The position numbers and the translations under genes are program-made. Source: Myxococcales bacterium (lineage in GTDB: Bacteria > Myxococcota_A > Polyangia > Polyangiales > Polyangiaceae). Taken from it: a DNA stretch of 36,146 bases. The stretch is taken from the NCBI GenBank assembly GCA_016191785.1, contig JACPVJ010000089.1:1-36146 (forward strand), in the 5' to 3' direction. Shown piece after piece: positions 32,599-36,146 of this stretch (within the stretch, counting starts at the first letter, position 1; every line of letters starts with the position of its first letter). The notes under the pieces were generated by a model. The model was given only the letters and a program-made list of their open reading frames with translations. It was not told where the DNA came from and did no database searches.

Positions 32599-34494
32599 GT
32601 GATCGCGCAGGAGACCATCGATCGCGTCCGCGCCCACACTGCCATCGTGGCGCTGATCGGCGAGACGGTGAAGCTGCAGAAGCGGGGGCGATCGCACCAG
32701 GGGCTCTGCCCGTTCCACAAGGAGAAGACGCCGAGCTTCCACGTCAACGAAGAGCGGGGCTTCTACCACTGCTTCGGCTGCGCCGCGCACGGCGACGCGT
32801 TCCGGTTCTTGATGGAGCTCGAGGGGCTCTCGTTCGTCGAGGCGATTCGGCGACTGGCCGAGCGAGCGGGCATCACCATCGTCGAGCACCACGACGAGCA
32901 GCAGAAGCGCGAGGAGCTCGAGGTGCGGCGCCGGCAAGAGGAGCTCTACGCCGTCGGCAACGTGGCCGCCGAGTACTTCGAGCGCATGCTGCGCGAGCAT
33001 TCCTTGGGCCGGCACGCCCAGCGCGAGCTCGAGAAGCGCGGACTGCGGACGGATGACCCGACGGACCCGATCGCCGACGCGCTGCAGGCCTTCCGCATCG
33101 GCTACGCGCCCTACGCCTGGGACGGGCTGGCCAATCACCTGCGCGACGCGGGCATGAGCCACCGGGCCGCAGAGCAGGTGGGCCTGTTGGTGCCGAGGAA
33201 GAGCGGCAGCGGTCACTACGATCGCTTTCGGCATCGCTTGATGTTCGCGGTGATCGATCTCCAAGGCCGAGTCATCGCGTTCAGCGGCCGCGCGCTGCCC
33301 GATCCCGACGACGCCGAGCTTCGCGCGCTGTCCCTCGAGCGCGTGGGCAGCAGCACGCCCGGAGAAGAGCCGGCGAAGTACGTCAACTCGCCCGAGTCAC
33401 CGATCTACAAGAAGCGCGAGGCGGTGTTCGGCCTCTACCAGGCGCGGAGCGCCGTCCGCGAGGCCGGAATGGCGGTGCTGGTCGAGGGGAACTTCGACGT
33501 GGTCAGCCTGCACGCCCGGGGCATCAAGAACGTGGTGGCGCCGCTCGGGACCGCTTTCACGCCCGAGCAAGCGCGGCTCGTCAAGCGCTTCGCACCGAAC
33601 GTCACGCTGCTCTTCGACGGTGACTCGGCCGGGCGCCGGGCGGTGGTGGCGTCACGCGAGCCGTGCAAGCAGGCCGGGCTCAGCGCGAAGGTCGCCACTC
33701 TTCCCCAGGGCACAGACCCCGACGATCTCTCGCGCACCCAGGGCGCCGAAGCGGTTCGCCGCGTGGTCGGCGCCGCCCGCGGCCTGCTCGAGTACTCGAT
33801 CGAGTCCGCGCTCGACAGCTTCGTCGGCACCGACGCCCACGCCCGCGCCGCCAAGCTGAAAGAGGTGACCGAGCTGATCGCGGCCGAAGACGATCCGGCG
33901 GTCCGGGCCCTGGCGGAACAGCACGCCGACCGCGTCGCCGGGCGGCTCGGGATGGGGGACGCCCGCACCTTTCGTGCGCTGCGCAGCTCGGTGCTCGCCG
34001 GCATGGGGGGCGCTCGCCCTCCCGGGTCCGTCCAGGCCCCGACCCCCGAGCGGGCCCGGTCGAGCGCGGGTCGGACCGAGGTCGAGCAGGTCATTTTCGG
34101 CGCTTTGTTGGACTATCCGGAGCTTCTCGGCGATGACGAGGTTCTCGCAGGGGCGGACCTGGTCGAGGGCGACATCGCAGGGGCAATTGCCGCGCTGCGT
34201 CAATCCTGCAAGGACGGACCTTTGCAAAACCCTGAACTTGTCCTTGCGAAGCTCGGCCCTTCGATCCATCCATTCGCCTCCGCTCGGCTGGCCGCCCCGA
34301 GACACGAACGTGTCGAGGACGCAAAAAGCGAGCTTTTGCAGAACATCGCGAAGTTGAAACGACTCGAGCTCAAGCGACAGCGAAGCGAAGTGGTGCGAGA
34401 GCTTCAGCACGCCGCGAGCGTTGGGGACGCCGATCAAGAAATGGCTCTGCTGCGTGAGCACATGCGCCGAGCGCGCGAACGTCACGGGCTCTGA
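32599..34494 (+). CDS. dnaG: DNA primase DnaG
   Basis: DnaG makes the RNA primers for replication and binds the DnaB helicase. The 631-residue product has the CHC2 zinc ribbon near residue 40-65 (CPFHKEK...FYHCFGC), the RNA-polymerase-like basic region, and the TOPRIM domain with conserved Glu in VLVEGNFDVVSLH and the metal-binding DGD in LLFDGDSAGRRA. It ends in a helical C-terminal DnaB-interaction region (about 500-631). The length is normal. The GTG at 32599 begins VIAQETIDRV, the usual DnaG N-terminus; TTGGAG at 32581-32586 is a distant ribosome-binding site. An upstream in-frame start at 32536 gives no conserved residues. rpoD follows after 12 bp, the classic dnaG-rpoD order. Confidence 0.95.
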   Translation: MIAQETIDRVRAHTAIVALIGETVKLQKRGRSHQGLCPFHKEKTPSFHVNEERGFYHCFGCAAHGDAFRFLMELEGLSFVEAIRRLAERAGITIVEHHDEQQKREELEVRRRQEELYAVGNVAAEYFERMLREHSLGRHAQRELEKRGLRTDDPTDPIADALQAFRIGYAPYAWDGLANHLRDAGMSHRAAEQVGLLVPRKSGSGHYDRFRHRLMFAVIDLQGRVIAFSGRALPDPDDAELRALSLERVGSSTPGEEPAKYVNSPESPIYKKREAVFGLYQARSAVREAGMAVLVEGNFDVVSLHARGIKNVVAPLGTAFTPEQARLVKRFAPNVTLLFDGDSAGRRAVVASREPCKQAGLSAKVATLPQGTDPDDLSRTQGAEAVRRVVGAARGLLEYSIESALDSFVGTDAHARAAKLKEVTELIAAEDDPAVRALAEQHADRVAGRLGMGDARTFRALRSSVLAGMGGARPPGSVQAPTPERARSSAGRTEVEQVIFGALLDYPELLGDDEVLAGADLVEGDIAGAIAALRQSCKDGPLQNPELVLAKLGPSIHPFASARLAAPRHERVEDAKSELLQNIAKLKRLELKRQRSEVVRELQHAASVGDADQEMALLREHMRRARERHGL

Positions 34495-34506
34495 ATCGAG
34501 GTAGCT

Positions 34507-36146
<1,640 letters not shown>

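Overview
This window is GC-rich chromosomal DNA (roughly 70% G+C by eye) that reads like a myxobacterium, probably a member of the Polyangia. Pointers are a gene of the myxobacterial TIGR02265 family, lipoproteins with long Thr/Gly-rich linkers, a housekeeping sigma factor with a Lys/Ala/Pro-rich N-terminal extension next to dnaG, and large cell-envelope proteins of TamB and Omp85 type. No tRNA, rRNA, CRISPR array or intact insertion sequence was seen.

Layout. 1-2685: the 5' end of a lipoprotein gene (-), recQ (-) and a VapBC-type toxin-antitoxin pair (+) with a perfect inverted repeat over the antitoxin start. 2953-9064: an Omp85/BamA-like protein with a lipoprotein-type signal (+), a DUF3943-like envelope protein (+) and a multi-pass membrane phosphodiesterase laid out like eukaryotic GPI ethanolamine-phosphate transferases (-). 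9164-14115: an unusual ABC cassette. An inner-membrane-anchored substrate-binding protein fused to an OmpA peptidoglycan-binding domain, a NitT/TauT-like permease and an ATPase form a tight operon (-), bracketed by two coiled-coil protein genes (+). 14123-16764: a GT4 glycosyltransferase, a small DUF4265-like gene and a second toxin-antitoxin pair (ParE/RelE type).

16861-20748: a three-gene operon (-) with two Cys-rich lipoproteins and a 1021-residue secreted protein whose N-terminal third carries a zinc phospholipase C / S1-P1 nuclease-like ligand set, including a predicted mature N-terminal Trp. 20840-23089: an LtaS-like membrane phosphotransferase/sulfatase (-). 23181-27791: a 1536-residue TamB-like protein (+). 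27864-30052: a PAS hybrid histidine kinase and a small DUF4266 lipoprotein (+). 30057-32467: a DUF2723 membrane glycosyltransferase-like protein and the TIGR02265 protein, an overlapping pair (-). 32599-36146: dnaG and the 5' part of rpoD (+), the core of the macromolecular synthesis operon.

The unifying theme is cell-envelope biogenesis: beta-barrel and TamB proteins, two alkaline-phosphatase-fold membrane enzymes, two glycosyltransferases, several lipoproteins and a peptidoglycan-tethered ABC system. Two toxin-antitoxin modules and core replication/transcription genes are interspersed. A recurring GCTANNNT element stands upstream of many start codons, sometimes inside an inverted repeat, and is the likely -10 promoter signature. 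The most unusual locus is 9164-14115. The least described single protein is the phospholipase-like one at 16861-19926.
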